A stretch of DNA of 7,975 nt from Bacteroidota bacterium (GCA_003455275.1 DMRR01000104.1:1-7975), one strand, 5' to 3'. Positions 1-5,417 are shown, counted from the first letter of the stretch. Made by a program: numbers and translations. Notes: generated by a model from the letters alone, not told the origin.

Positions 1-26
1 TAAACAAACAAAAATACAACAACAAC

Positions 27-239
27 ATGAAAAACAATTTCACGGCTGGTAATTGGAAAGTTACCAACAACCAACGAGTTTTTTTAGTGCGCTACGATTC
101 TAATAACGCTTTCTGTAATTTACATAATTTGCCGAATGTTTTTGCAGCTACGAATCCTGCAATCTCCACAACTAATTTGGTTGCTCCCGACAACAGAAAT
201 TGGTCGAGTATGAATTTGAACGCTTGCGCAAGTCAGTAA
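27..239 (+). CDS. Small hypothetical protein (70 aa)
   Basis: I do not recognise this protein. It is rich in Asn (many NN, NL and TN pairs) and has two Cys residues in the body and C-terminal end (C30 and C67). It shows no membrane segment, no signal peptide and no nucleotide-binding motif. The ATG follows an A/C-rich leader without a Shine-Dalgarno sequence, which is normal for Bacteroidota genes. The window begins with TAA, which could be the stop of a preceding gene. The stop lies 35 bases before the tRNA-like element. The Asn/Thr-rich, beta-prone composition would suit a small structural or surface protein, but that is only a guess. It could also be a chance reading frame, although the 70 codons run cleanly and no better frame competes. 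Confidence 0.5.
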   Translation: MKNNFTAGNWKVTNNQRVFLVRYDSNNAFCNLHNLPNVFAATNPAISTTNLVAPDNRNWSSMNLNACASQ

Positions 240-273
240 CAGGAAGAAAAGGAAACGAGCACTTGATTGGAAC

Positions 274-436
274 AGAGGTGTGGCGGAGTGCCGGGATTTG
301 TCCTGGCTGGAAACGCGGTTAAAAAATGGCGATTGGTTAAAATCAGTGCTGAAAAATCAATTGCGGTTTTTAATTAAATTCTGCAACGATGCAGGTTCAT
401 TGCAGAAAATTGTGGGTTCAAATCCCACTATCTCTA
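274..436 (+). tRNA. Atypical tRNA-like RNA, Ser(GGA)-like ends with ~93-nt insertion
   Basis: The ends fold as a tRNA. AGAGGTG (274-280) pairs with TATCTCT (429-435) over 7 bp with two G-U pairs, followed by discriminator A436. The T arm is perfect: GTGGG (412-416), loop TTCAAAT, CCCAC (424-428). TG at 281-282 fits positions 8-9, and GCGGAG (283-288) fits the D-arm start with A14. CTGGAAA (307-313) matches a tRNA-Ser GGA anticodon loop with U33 and A37, but its stem CCTGG/CGCGG has two mismatches. Between 319 and 411 lie three helices instead of a short variable arm: 319-325 with 367-373, 332-338 with 355-361, and 379-386 with 400-407. In an alternative fold GCG (283-285) pairs with CGC (314-316) around a 6-bp hairpin at 291-306. 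It may be a decayed or interrupted tRNA, or a tRNA-like structured RNA. CCA is not encoded. Confidence 0.55.
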
Positions 437-449
437 CAATTTAATTTTA

Positions 450-767
450 ATGGCTATGAAAGAAAATTACCAGCAGGAACTTTTTCACAACACAGTGAAT
501 CTTGAAGGCGAGCAATTAGCGAAAGCCGAAGATTCAGCAAAGAATCAAGATGAAATCATTTTGAAATTCTTTGAAAAGAACATAGGATGGTTCACGCCTT
601 ATCAAGTGTGGAAAGCAATTTTTACTGAGCGAACTCCGCTCACGAGTATTCGCCGGAGCATAACCACGCTTACAAAGAATGGAAAGCTCCAAAAAAGCGA
701 AGCAACGGTTGTAAAAGACGGCGGGTTCGGTGTGCCGAGCCATGGATGGAAATTAAGTGGAGAGTAA
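450..767 (+). CDS. Winged-helix DNA-binding-like protein (105 aa)
   Basis: The protein has the pattern of a winged helix-turn-helix domain. There is a polar N-terminal tail (1-30), helix 1 around residues 32-44, helix 2 around 49-58 (TPYQVWKAIF), a recognition-type helix around 64-77 (SIRRSITTLTKNGKL) and a two-strand wing around 80-103 with a Gly-rich turn at KDGGFG. Similar small wHTH proteins are common in phages of Bacteroidota, often near replication genes. It is followed closely by the DnaA-C-like gene, and its start lies 13 bases after the tRNA-like element, so they are probably on one transcript. A second ATG at 456 would shorten it by two residues. A role as a transcription or replication regulator is inferred from fold only. 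Confidence 0.75.
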   Translation: MAMKENYQQELFHNTVNLEGEQLAKAEDSAKNQDEIILKFFEKNIGWFTPYQVWKAIFTERTPLTSIRRSITTLTKNGKLQKSEATVVKDGGFGVPSHGWKLSGE

Positions 768-789
768 ATACTGATTTAAAAATTTTAAA

Positions 790-1113
790 ATGACATCTGA
801 ATCGGAATTAATTTTTGAAATTGTGGAGAAGAATACTGGCACCAACCGCGAGAATTGGATATGGAAACAAGATTTTTTGCCGGTGAGTAATCATAATGAT
901 TACATGGCTCCTCGAATTTATCTTTTTATGCTAATTCGATATTCCATTAAAAGCATAACAGAAATAGCTAATACAGTTCTTTTCAAAGACAAAAACACGA
1001 TTCACATGTTGGCGTATATAAAAGAAACGGCAAATCAGAAAATCAAAAGAATTGAATGTGAAACAGATTTTGCAAATAAAATTCGTAAAATAGCAAGACA
1101 ACAGATTAGCTAA
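790..1113 (+). CDS. DnaA domain IV-like helix-turn-helix protein (107 aa)
   Basis: Residues about 40-82 resemble the C-terminal DNA-binding domain of the replication initiator DnaA. A helix with APRIYLFMLIRY is followed by SITEIANTVLFKDKNTIHML, which lines up with the DnaA signature (SLPEIG..F.GRDHTTVLHA). The family pattern of a basic/acidic turn, then [N/H]-T-[IV]-x-H, is visible as K68-N69-T70-I71-H72. There is no AAA+ ATPase domain, so this is a stand-alone DNA-binding module. Such proteins occur in phages and mobile elements, where they may bind DnaA-box-like sites or recruit host replication; that role is inferred. It sits between a winged-helix gene and a nuclease-like gene, which supports a DNA-processing cluster. 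The C-terminal tail (85-107) is basic and helical. Confidence 0.72.
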   Translation: MTSESELIFEIVEKNTGTNRENWIWKQDFLPVSNHNDYMAPRIYLFMLIRYSIKSITEIANTVLFKDKNTIHMLAYIKETANQKIKRIECETDFANKIRKIARQQIS

Positions 1114-1136
1114 TTCTTAAATTTATAGATTTCAAA

Positions 1137-1580
1137 ATGAATACTAATACAATGTCAATATTTGAGTTCAAAAACCATCATTATAAAAAGAATGGTTCGA
1201 AATACCAGAATAAAAAAGTAGTTATAGGACCGCATACATTTGATTCTAAAAAGGAAAGCAAACGATATTTGGAATTGTCAATGATGCAGAATAAAAATAT
1301 AATTTCAAATTTAAAAACTCAAGTTCCTTATGAATTAAAGGTAAATGGAGTATTGATTTGTAAATACATTGCGGACTTTGCCTATGAAAGTAGGATTATA
1401 ACATCACATAATGGTAGTTGGAAAGAAAAAATAGTTGAAGATGTAAAAGGGTTCCGCCGGACAAAATATCGCGATGCTTCAGGCAAGGTGCGCACGCGCA
1501 CTAATCCCGCCTACGAAATGTTTCTGCTCAAGAAAAAATTGATGAAAGCAATTCATAACATTGATGTGATTGAAATATGA
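1137..1580 (+). CDS. DUF1064 family phage endonuclease-like protein (147 aa)
   Basis: The layout matches DUF1064 proteins, a phage and prophage family with a predicted PD-(D/E)xK nuclease fold. Visible landmarks in order are a Lys-rich N-terminus (NKKVVIG, 25-31), FDSKKESKRYLEL (35-47), a hydrophobic strand with YIAD (77-80), and IVEDVKG (99-105). D80 and D102-x-K104, with E40 or E101, would be the metal-binding set. A Holliday-junction or recombination nuclease role is the usual suggestion for such folds; it is not proven for this family. The segment from residue 105 to about 126 (FRRTKYRDASGK...) is much richer in GC than the rest of the gene. The next gene begins inside its stop codon (ATGA at 1577-1580). 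An ATG at 1152 would shorten the protein by five residues. Confidence 0.82.
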   Translation: MNTNTMSIFEFKNHHYKKNGSKYQNKKVVIGPHTFDSKKESKRYLELSMMQNKNIISNLKTQVPYELKVNGVLICKYIADFAYESRIITSHNGSWKEKIVEDVKGFRRTKYRDASGKVRTRTNPAYEMFLLKKKLMKAIHNIDVIEI

Positions 1581-1888
1581 AAGTGATGATTTTAAACAAC
1601 GCCACCACCGCCCGCGATATAAATCCATTACCAAAGCCACGCGTCTGGCAGTTTTGTGAAACCGATAATTTTAACGGATTATATCAAAATGAATTGCGCC
1701 GATGGATAGCAATAGAAGAAAAATTAAAAGATTATAGCATCGAATCAATTAAGTGGATTTTAGACCGGCCCTATGTGAACATTTCAAATACATTAATTCC
1801 AGAATGGATAGAACTTGTTCCAAAGATGTATTATGAAGCAAAGGTGACAGAAATAACAAAAATCAAAATTTTAAAACCTATATTTTGA
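1577..1888 (+). CDS. Hypothetical protein (103 aa)
   Basis: Unrecognised. The N-terminus is polar, and residues about 35-65 look helical with a Trp-rich stretch (RRWIAIEEKLKDY, IKWILDRPYV). No membrane span, signal peptide or catalytic motif is visible. The ATG overlaps the stop of the DUF1064 gene by four bases, and its own TGA overlaps a TTG start of the zinc-ribbon gene (TTGA, 1885-1888), so the three are likely translationally coupled. The conserved position between a nuclease-like and a zinc-ribbon protein suggests a part in DNA metabolism, but this is context only. A second ATG at 1586 would remove three residues. Confidence 0.6.
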   Translation: MKVMILNNATTARDINPLPKPRVWQFCETDNFNGLYQNELRRWIAIEEKLKDYSIESIKWILDRPYVNISNTLIPEWIELVPKMYYEAKVTEITKIKILKPIF

Positions 1889-2403
1889 TAACAGAACAAA
1901 ATATTATTGACAGAACTGGCGATTACCTTTGCTGGAACTGCGCTACTGAAATTCTTACGGTAGGCGAGGTTGCCCGTGGTGCCAAAAAAGCAACGGATGG
2001 TAGCTGCGGTATATGTGGAATGCAAACCAAGGTTATCCCTAATGAAAAATGGACATATCAGCCACCACCTCCTCTGCCGGAACTTGATAAAGAAAAAGTT
2101 ATGGTGAAGATTGACATTATAAAGAAAATTGCTACCGAACTGCAGGGATATAAATGTGAAAATTGTGGATGGAAAGGCAATGAACACCAGCGGAGAGCAA
2201 TACCACTTACTGACGACAGGCATTCAAATGATTATGGACAACTAGTACATGTGTGCCCGAAATGTTATATGCCAGATTTTATTCTTGAGAAAAATTCGCT
2301 AAGGAATTTTGTAATTGATGGGGGATTTCGCGATGAATATAAACAACATATCTGGATGAATGCGGAAATAATCTCTGAAAACATAATTCAAATTTTGCAA
2401 TAA
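1885..2403 (+). CDS. Double zinc-ribbon protein, TTG start (172 aa)
   Basis: Four CxxC pairs are present: C16/C19, C41/C44, C91/C94 and C124/C127. They form two four-Cys zinc ribbons, the first in residues 16-44 and the second in 91-127, joined by a Pro-rich linker (QPPPPLPEL, 59-67) and a helix. The C-terminal 45 residues are helical and acidic/aromatic. The only start that keeps the first ribbon is TTG at 1885; the first in-frame ATG encodes M46 and would remove the first four cysteines. The TTG overlaps the upstream TGA as TTGA, so coupled reinitiation is likely. The function is unknown; zinc ribbons of this kind bind nucleic acid or proteins. I do not know the family. Confidence 0.72.
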   Translation: MITEQNIIDRTGDYLCWNCATEILTVGEVARGAKKATDGSCGICGMQTKVIPNEKWTYQPPPPLPELDKEKVMVKIDIIKKIATELQGYKCENCGWKGNEHQRRAIPLTDDRHSNDYGQLVHVCPKCYMPDFILEKNSLRNFVIDGGFRDEYKQHIWMNAEIISENIIQILQ

Positions 2404-2423
2404 ATTAAAATTAAATAATAAAA

Positions 2424-2708
2424 ATGAACTTTAAAACTAACAAGAATGGGATCAAAATGGGATTAGTTCCTAATGCTTTTGATGAAAAATTTTTTGAAGG
2501 AGATACAGTCCGTGTTCGCCTAAGCAATTCAGAAGCAAAATTGCTGGTAGGACTGCCACAATATTCATCTGCATTTTCAGGCAGATTCATAGGGGGAGGA
2601 ATTGTGAAATCAGTTTCAGATTGTGATATCAAGATTGCATTTCATACCGCTGAAATTTCAATTGACAATACCCGGTTCAAAGATGTAAAATTCGATTACG
2701 ATTACTAA
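2424..2708 (+). CDS. Small hypothetical protein, beta-rich (94 aa)
   Basis: Unrecognised. After a basic N-terminus the sequence is mostly predicted beta strand (FFEGDTVRVRLS, GRFIGGGIVKSV, IKIAFHTAEISI), with a repeated DxK/FD pattern at the end. This would suit a small SH3-like or OB-like barrel, but that is only an impression. The start is preceded by an A/T-only leader with A residues just upstream, as expected for Bacteroidota genes. Its TAA shares one base with the ATG of the next gene (TAATG, 2706-2710), indicating coupled translation with the glycosyltransferase-like gene. An alternative ATG lies at 2457. Confidence 0.62.
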   Translation: MNFKTNKNGIKMGLVPNAFDEKFFEGDTVRVRLSNSEAKLLVGLPQYSSAFSGRFIGGGIVKSVSDCDIKIAFHTAEISIDNTRFKDVKFDYDY

Positions 2709-3523
2709 TGACTACATTTTCCTGTAAGGGCAATCTTGGAGATATTATTTACTCGCTCGCATCAGTGAAAGCATACGCTGAGATTCACTGGCCCGTTCGC
2801 TACCTGCTCGTGTATGATGCGCCAAGCTATACACCCGATCACCCGTTTGGTAATGTTGCTATGACACTGCAAGCAGCTAATATGCTTAAGCCATTACTTC
2901 AGATGCAGGATTACATTAAAGAGGTGGAGGTTGTGCGCCACAATGAAGTGGATCACGCTAGCATAGATTTCTGCTTAGATGATTTCCGCGACCTTCCAGA
3001 AATTGATTATTGGCGGGGCAATATTCCTGAATGGTTCATTCATCTGTTTCGAAAATATTACAACATTGATATTCATCCTGACCTTACAAAGCCGTGGTTG
3101 AGTGTTCCTAAAAAATATTTACACTTCAATAATTCTGAAAAAAAAATACACATTTATTTTTCAAGAAGCGCCCGGTATCAAAATAAAATTGATTTGAAAG
3201 CAATGCGCGGAAAATTCAATTCCGAAAATAAGCCATATTTTATAGGGCTGCCATCTGAAAACGCAGAATTTGTTTATTCAACTCTAATTGACAATCATAT
3301 TGCTTGTTACGATTTCGCGCAAATAGCTTTTTACATTTCAAAATGTAAATATTTTTTCGGCAATCAAACATTTTTTTACTCTATTGCAGAAGCTCTGAAA
3401 GTGCCCCGTTTTCTGGAAGTCTCGCCCACCTGCCCCAATGTGCAGCCAATTGGAAATAATGCTTTCAAAATTCAAAATCAAAAAGATTTCGAAATAATGA
3501 TTTCGAAAATGACAAATTCATAA
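2708..3523 (+). CDS. GT-B glycosyltransferase-like protein, GT9/heptosyltransferase type
   Basis: The N-terminal GNLGDIIYSLASVKAYAE (8-25) matches the Gly-rich loop and first helix of heptosyltransferase-type (GT9) enzymes (G.iGD...slp..k.l). A central strand IHIYFSRSARYQNK (147-160) corresponds to the start of the second Rossmann domain. KCKYFFGNQTFFYSIAEAL (212-230) and KVPRFLEV correspond to the donor-site block (a...ig.dsGp.HlA.alg.P...l). The usual His of that block is Tyr224 here, so donor choice may differ. The length of 271 aa is shorter than the roughly 320-350 aa usual for the family. It would move a sugar from a nucleotide donor onto a glycan in the cytoplasm. The next gene is a sugar-nucleotide epimerase. 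The same frame stays open after the TAA for 41 codons (see 3524-3649). Confidence 0.68.
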   Translation: MTTFSCKGNLGDIIYSLASVKAYAEIHWPVRYLLVYDAPSYTPDHPFGNVAMTLQAANMLKPLLQMQDYIKEVEVVRHNEVDHASIDFCLDDFRDLPEIDYWRGNIPEWFIHLFRKYYNIDIHPDLTKPWLSVPKKYLHFNNSEKKIHIYFSRSARYQNKIDLKAMRGKFNSENKPYFIGLPSENAEFVYSTLIDNHIACYDFAQIAFYISKCKYFFGNQTFFYSIAEALKVPRFLEVSPTCPNVQPIGNNAFKIQNQKDFEIMISKMTNS

Positions 3524-3649
3524 TTTCAAAATAATGTTATTCAATTTCTGAAAGCAGATGATTTCTACCTTGAAAAAAATCAACTTGTTTACAGCGCAAT
3601 TGAATCACTGATTCCAAAGCCACAAATAGAAAAACAAACCAAGGCATGA
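3524..3649 (+). other. In-frame open extension after the TAA of the GT9-like gene
   Basis: Directly after the TAA at 3521-3523 the same reading frame stays open for 41 codons and ends at TGA 3647-3649. That TGA overlaps the ATG of the epimerase gene as ATGA, the same joint seen at 1577, 6849 and 7883. The encoded peptide looks protein-like (FLKADDFYLEKNQLVYSAIE...) and has no plausible ATG of its own; the only ATG nearby (3535) is in another frame and stops after five codons. It could be the former C-terminal tail of the glycosyltransferase lost by a nonsense change, a read-through extension, or a chance open frame. TAA is used as a normal stop by other genes here, so general recoding is unlikely. 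Confidence 0.45.
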
Positions 3650-4545
3650 AAATTCTAATGACTGGTGCCACCGGATTTATTGGGCGCAATCTAAAGGAAC
3701 ATTTTGAACTAAACGGGCACGAAGTAAAAAATATTGGGAGGAAAGATTGGTCGCCACTTTCTCAATTGACAACAGAATTTTATGTAAAACAGATGAATAA
3801 AATTAGTCCTGAGATAATTATTCATTGTGCTGGTGAAATTTACAATCAAGAAGAAATGTATAAAGTTAATTTTGAATTTATACAATGGTTGTTAAAATGC
3901 ACAAAAGAAGTTCCATATAAATGTTTCATCAATATCGGAAGCAGCAGCGAATACGGAGCCAACGACAAGCCGATGAAGGAATCTGATGCCTTGCACCCGC
4001 GTAACCCCTACGAATGCACAAAGGCAATGGGAACACTGTATGCTGAAACATTTGCGCGCATGAATCAAAAGCCAATTGTAACCATCCGCCCCTTCAGCGT
4101 ATATGGTAAGCACGAACCGGCGCACCGTTTAGTGCCCACGATAATGCGCAATTTGCGAGAGGGTAAGCCCACCACCATTGCGCCAGGTATGCACGATTGG
4201 ATTTACATAAAAGATTTTATTCGTGGCGTGCAGTCAATTATTGATAAAGTAATTGCCGGCAAGATCGTTACACATGATATATTTAATATGGGAACCGGCA
4301 TCTGCATGAACAACGAGGAAGTATTCAACACCATAAAAAACGCAATGGGGCTGGAGGGTATAATGATTAAAAGCGACAACTATATGCGCTCATTCGATAC
4401 AACAATTTCTTGGAAAGCAAGCATGGCTAAAACATGCTCAGTAATAGAGGACATGAGCGACTGGATTGTGGATATGGACGCAGCCATTGCCGACATGCTG
4501 AACGATGAGAAGTTGCTCACAACTACTGAACCACATATAGAGTAA
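3646..4545 (+). CDS. NAD-dependent sugar-nucleotide epimerase/dehydratase (extended SDR, 299 aa)
   Basis: An extended short-chain dehydrogenase. The N-terminal GATGFIG (7-13) is the NAD(P)-binding GxxGxxG loop. The active-site Ser region is GSSSEYG (98-104), and the catalytic pair is Y122-xxx-K126 in NPYECTKA. The substrate side has IRPFSVYG (147-154) followed by LVP..M (162-167), and DWIYIKDFIRG matches the family's D-x-[IV]-[YH]-V-x-D block. It would epimerise or dehydrate a nucleotide-linked sugar (UDP-, GDP-, dTDP- or CDP-type); which one cannot be told. The length is normal for the family. The ATG overlaps the end of the open extension of the previous gene. GC content rises sharply from about residue 100 on compared with residues 20-95. 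It probably supplies a donor sugar for the nearby glycosyltransferases. Confidence 0.9.
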   Translation: MKILMTGATGFIGRNLKEHFELNGHEVKNIGRKDWSPLSQLTTEFYVKQMNKISPEIIIHCAGEIYNQEEMYKVNFEFIQWLLKCTKEVPYKCFINIGSSSEYGANDKPMKESDALHPRNPYECTKAMGTLYAETFARMNQKPIVTIRPFSVYGKHEPAHRLVPTIMRNLREGKPTTIAPGMHDWIYIKDFIRGVQSIIDKVIAGKIVTHDIFNMGTGICMNNEEVFNTIKNAMGLEGIMIKSDNYMRSFDTTISWKASMAKTCSVIEDMSDWIVDMDAAIADMLNDEKLLTTTEPHIE

Positions 4546-4570
4546 AATAATGTGAAAATAATTTATGATT

Positions 4571-4593
4571 ATGTAATTAAAATTATATTACAT
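4571..4593. repeat. Perfect 7-bp inverted repeat overlapping the promoter
   Basis: ATGTAAT (4571-4577) and ATTACAT (4587-4593) are exact reverse complements with a 9-base AT-only spacer. The right arm covers most of the -7 element TACATTTG. This could be a protein-binding operator for the downstream gene or a weak AT-rich hairpin after the epimerase stop. There is no clear GC-rich terminator stem. Confidence 0.45.
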
Positions 4594-4596
4594 TTG
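4589..4596 (+). promoter_or_regulatory. Bacteroidota-type -7 promoter element TACATTTG
   Basis: TACATTTG fits the TAnnTTTG consensus used by the Bacteroidota primary sigma factor. It lies in an AT-rich intergenic gap of 71 bases (4546-4616), the right place for a promoter of the downstream small genes. A good -33 TTG is not visible at the usual 19-21 base distance, so strength is uncertain. Transcription would start near 4602, giving a leader of about 15 bases before the ATG at 4617. This argues against the GTG at 4596 as a start. Confidence 0.5.
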
Positions 4597-4616
4597 TGCC
4601 ATCAAAAAAGCACACA

Positions 4617-4952
4617 ATGGAAATTAAACTAACCAACCAAGAGTGCGAGGAGTATTTCTACAATGCCCTTTGCAATGCCGTAGGAACAGGAGTAATGAGT
4701 GGCTATGGCTTGTCATTCGACTTTGAAGAACTGGATGATTACGACAAGGTAAAAGCCGAACTCATTAAGACAAACAAATCGCCATGCTTTGAGGATGTGC
4801 TGATGCACGGACTACGAATGGGTTATCCGCTTCAATGCACCGATGAAGAAGGGGATGGTGATTACACCAAGAGCATTACGATACAAGATATTTATGAGCG
4901 TATGCCTAACTGCGCCTCAACATCTTCTCTTAGAAATGCACGAAGAAAATGA
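4617..4952 (+). CDS. Phage-type hypothetical protein, C-terminus lost by frameshift (111 aa as read)
   Basis: The protein begins with a helical, acidic domain (TNQECEEYFYNALCNAVG), then a Gly/Tyr stretch (MSGYGLSFDF), then CFEDVLMHGLRMGYPLQCTDEEGDG, then ITIQDIYERMP. I recall small proteins of this general pattern from Bacteroidota phages and their prophages; their function is unknown to me. As read, the frame ends in an unlikely tail (CASTSSLRNARRK). One base shift near 4908 opens the expected acidic tail ending at 5016 (see 4909-5016), so the intact form would be about 132 aa. I chose ATG 4617 over GTG 4596 because GTG lies inside the promoter element. Confidence 0.68.
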   Translation: MEIKLTNQECEEYFYNALCNAVGTGVMSGYGLSFDFEELDDYDKVKAELIKTNKSPCFEDVLMHGLRMGYPLQCTDEEGDGDYTKSITIQDIYERMPNCASTSSLRNARRK

Positions 4953-5016
4953 TGATGCAAGCACAGCAGACGCTCTTATTCAATGGTGCTTTTACAAAGA
5001 AATAATTTTCGGATAA
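4909..5016 (+). pseudogene. Displaced C-terminal part of the 4617 gene (+1 frame)
   Basis: Reading from 4909 in the +1 frame gives 35 codons starting T-A-P-Q-H-L-L-L-E-M, followed by HEENDDASTADALIQWCFY and KEIIFG, then TAA. This ENDDA..TADA.IQ..F..EI.FG ending is what I would expect for the C-terminus of this phage protein type, and it directly continues ITIQDIYERMP of the 0 frame. The junction is in the CCTAACTGCG stretch (4905-4914); removing one base there rejoins the frames. It may be an assembly or sequencing error, a recent mutation, or a programmed +1 shift. No classical slippery site is obvious. Confidence 0.65.
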
Positions 5017-5033
5017 CTAAAATAAACAATCAA

Positions 5034-5273
5034 ATGAAAACAGAAATCAGAATTGTGTTACTCCCAGTCTGTGACTATGACCGCAAAGAACACGCAGAGA
5101 ATATCGAAGGACATCAGTTTACTTTCGACTCACTTAAACAATTCCTTGAATCATCTGGTTCACCTCTAACATTTAGAATGTATGAATTAACGGAATTTAT
5201 GGATGATGCGAATGGCGAGTATATCAACTTGGATGACTATTGGACATCATGGATAATTTTAATAAACCCTTAA
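5034..5273 (+). CDS. Small hypothetical phage protein (79 aa)
   Basis: A short acidic alpha/beta protein: strand IRIVLLPV at the N-terminus, then a helix around FTFDSLKQFLESSG, then FRMYELTEFMDDANGEYINLDDYWTSWIILI. The YELTEFMDD...W motif is a pattern I associate with small Bacteroidota phage proteins of unknown function. The open frame reaches back to an ATG at 4983, but that start would overlap the displaced tail of the upstream gene and adds a basic, unrelated stretch. The ATG at 5034 follows an A-rich leader and is preferred. Confidence 0.65.
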   Translation: MKTEIRIVLLPVCDYDRKEHAENIEGHQFTFDSLKQFLESSGSPLTFRMYELTEFMDDANGEYINLDDYWTSWIILINP

Positions 5274-5284
5274 ATACATTTTAC

Positions 5285-5383
5285 ATGGAAACACAACAGC
5301 AATTCATCTCCTTAGATGAAACAATCAGAAACGGAAACTCTGCCGAGAATAATTTGATTAACGAAGTCAAAGAAAAAATTTAA
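5285..5383 (+). CDS. Possible very small protein (32 aa)
   Basis: An ATG frame of 32 codons (METQQQFISLDETIRNGN...) begins 11 bases after the previous stop. It is acidic and helical and could be a real small gene or the remains of a longer one. The start context ACATGG is not strongly A-rich. Evidence is weak: the length is close to chance and nothing in it is recognised. Confidence 0.3.
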   Translation: METQQQFISLDETIRNGNSAENNLINEVKEKI

Positions 5384-5391
5384 TCGGCTAC

Positions 5392-5406
5392 AATGCAATA
5401 CACTAA
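5392..5406 (+). repeat. Left copy of a 15-bp direct repeat
   Basis: AATGCAATACACTAA here matches AATGGAATACACTAA at 5842-5856 with one mismatch, exactly 450 bases apart. Both copies contain an ATG beginning M-[Q/E]-Y-T-K-x-F; here that frame is a 19-codon stub (5393-5452) closed by TGA. The pair brackets the membrane protein gene at 5418-5831. Confidence 0.5.
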
Positions 5407-5417
5407 ATGGTTTCAAT

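Noticed and set aside
274..436. tmRNA or self-splicing group I intron in the tRNA-like element
   Set aside because: At 163 nt it is too short for either. No tag-peptide reading frame ending in AA residues, no tmRNA 5' signature, and no group I core elements are visible.
1234..1241. TACATTTG promoter-like motif inside the DUF1064 gene
   Set aside because: It matches the -7 consensus but lies within a well-supported coding region with no gap or gene start just downstream, so it is probably chance.
1831..2223. Minus-strand 130-codon open frame, and the other minus-strand frames at 534, 2411, 3892, 6059, 6522, 6810, 7056, 7527 and 7696
   Set aside because: Each lies opposite a better-supported + strand gene, with no recognisable domain or promoter; these are shadows.
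2708..3649. Genome-wide recoding of TAA as an amino acid
   Set aside because: Several other genes (for example 790-1113, 3646-4545 and 5034-5273) end sensibly at TAA, and TAG and TGA also act as normal stops.
4596..4616. GTG start at 4596 for the 4617 gene
   Set aside because: It sits at the last base of the promoter -7 element and would need a transcript starting further upstream; ATG 4617 fits the promoter and gives a natural N-terminus.
4983..5033. ATG 4983 as the start of the 5034 gene
   Set aside because: It overlaps the displaced tail of the upstream protein, and the added residues look unrelated to the rest of the protein.
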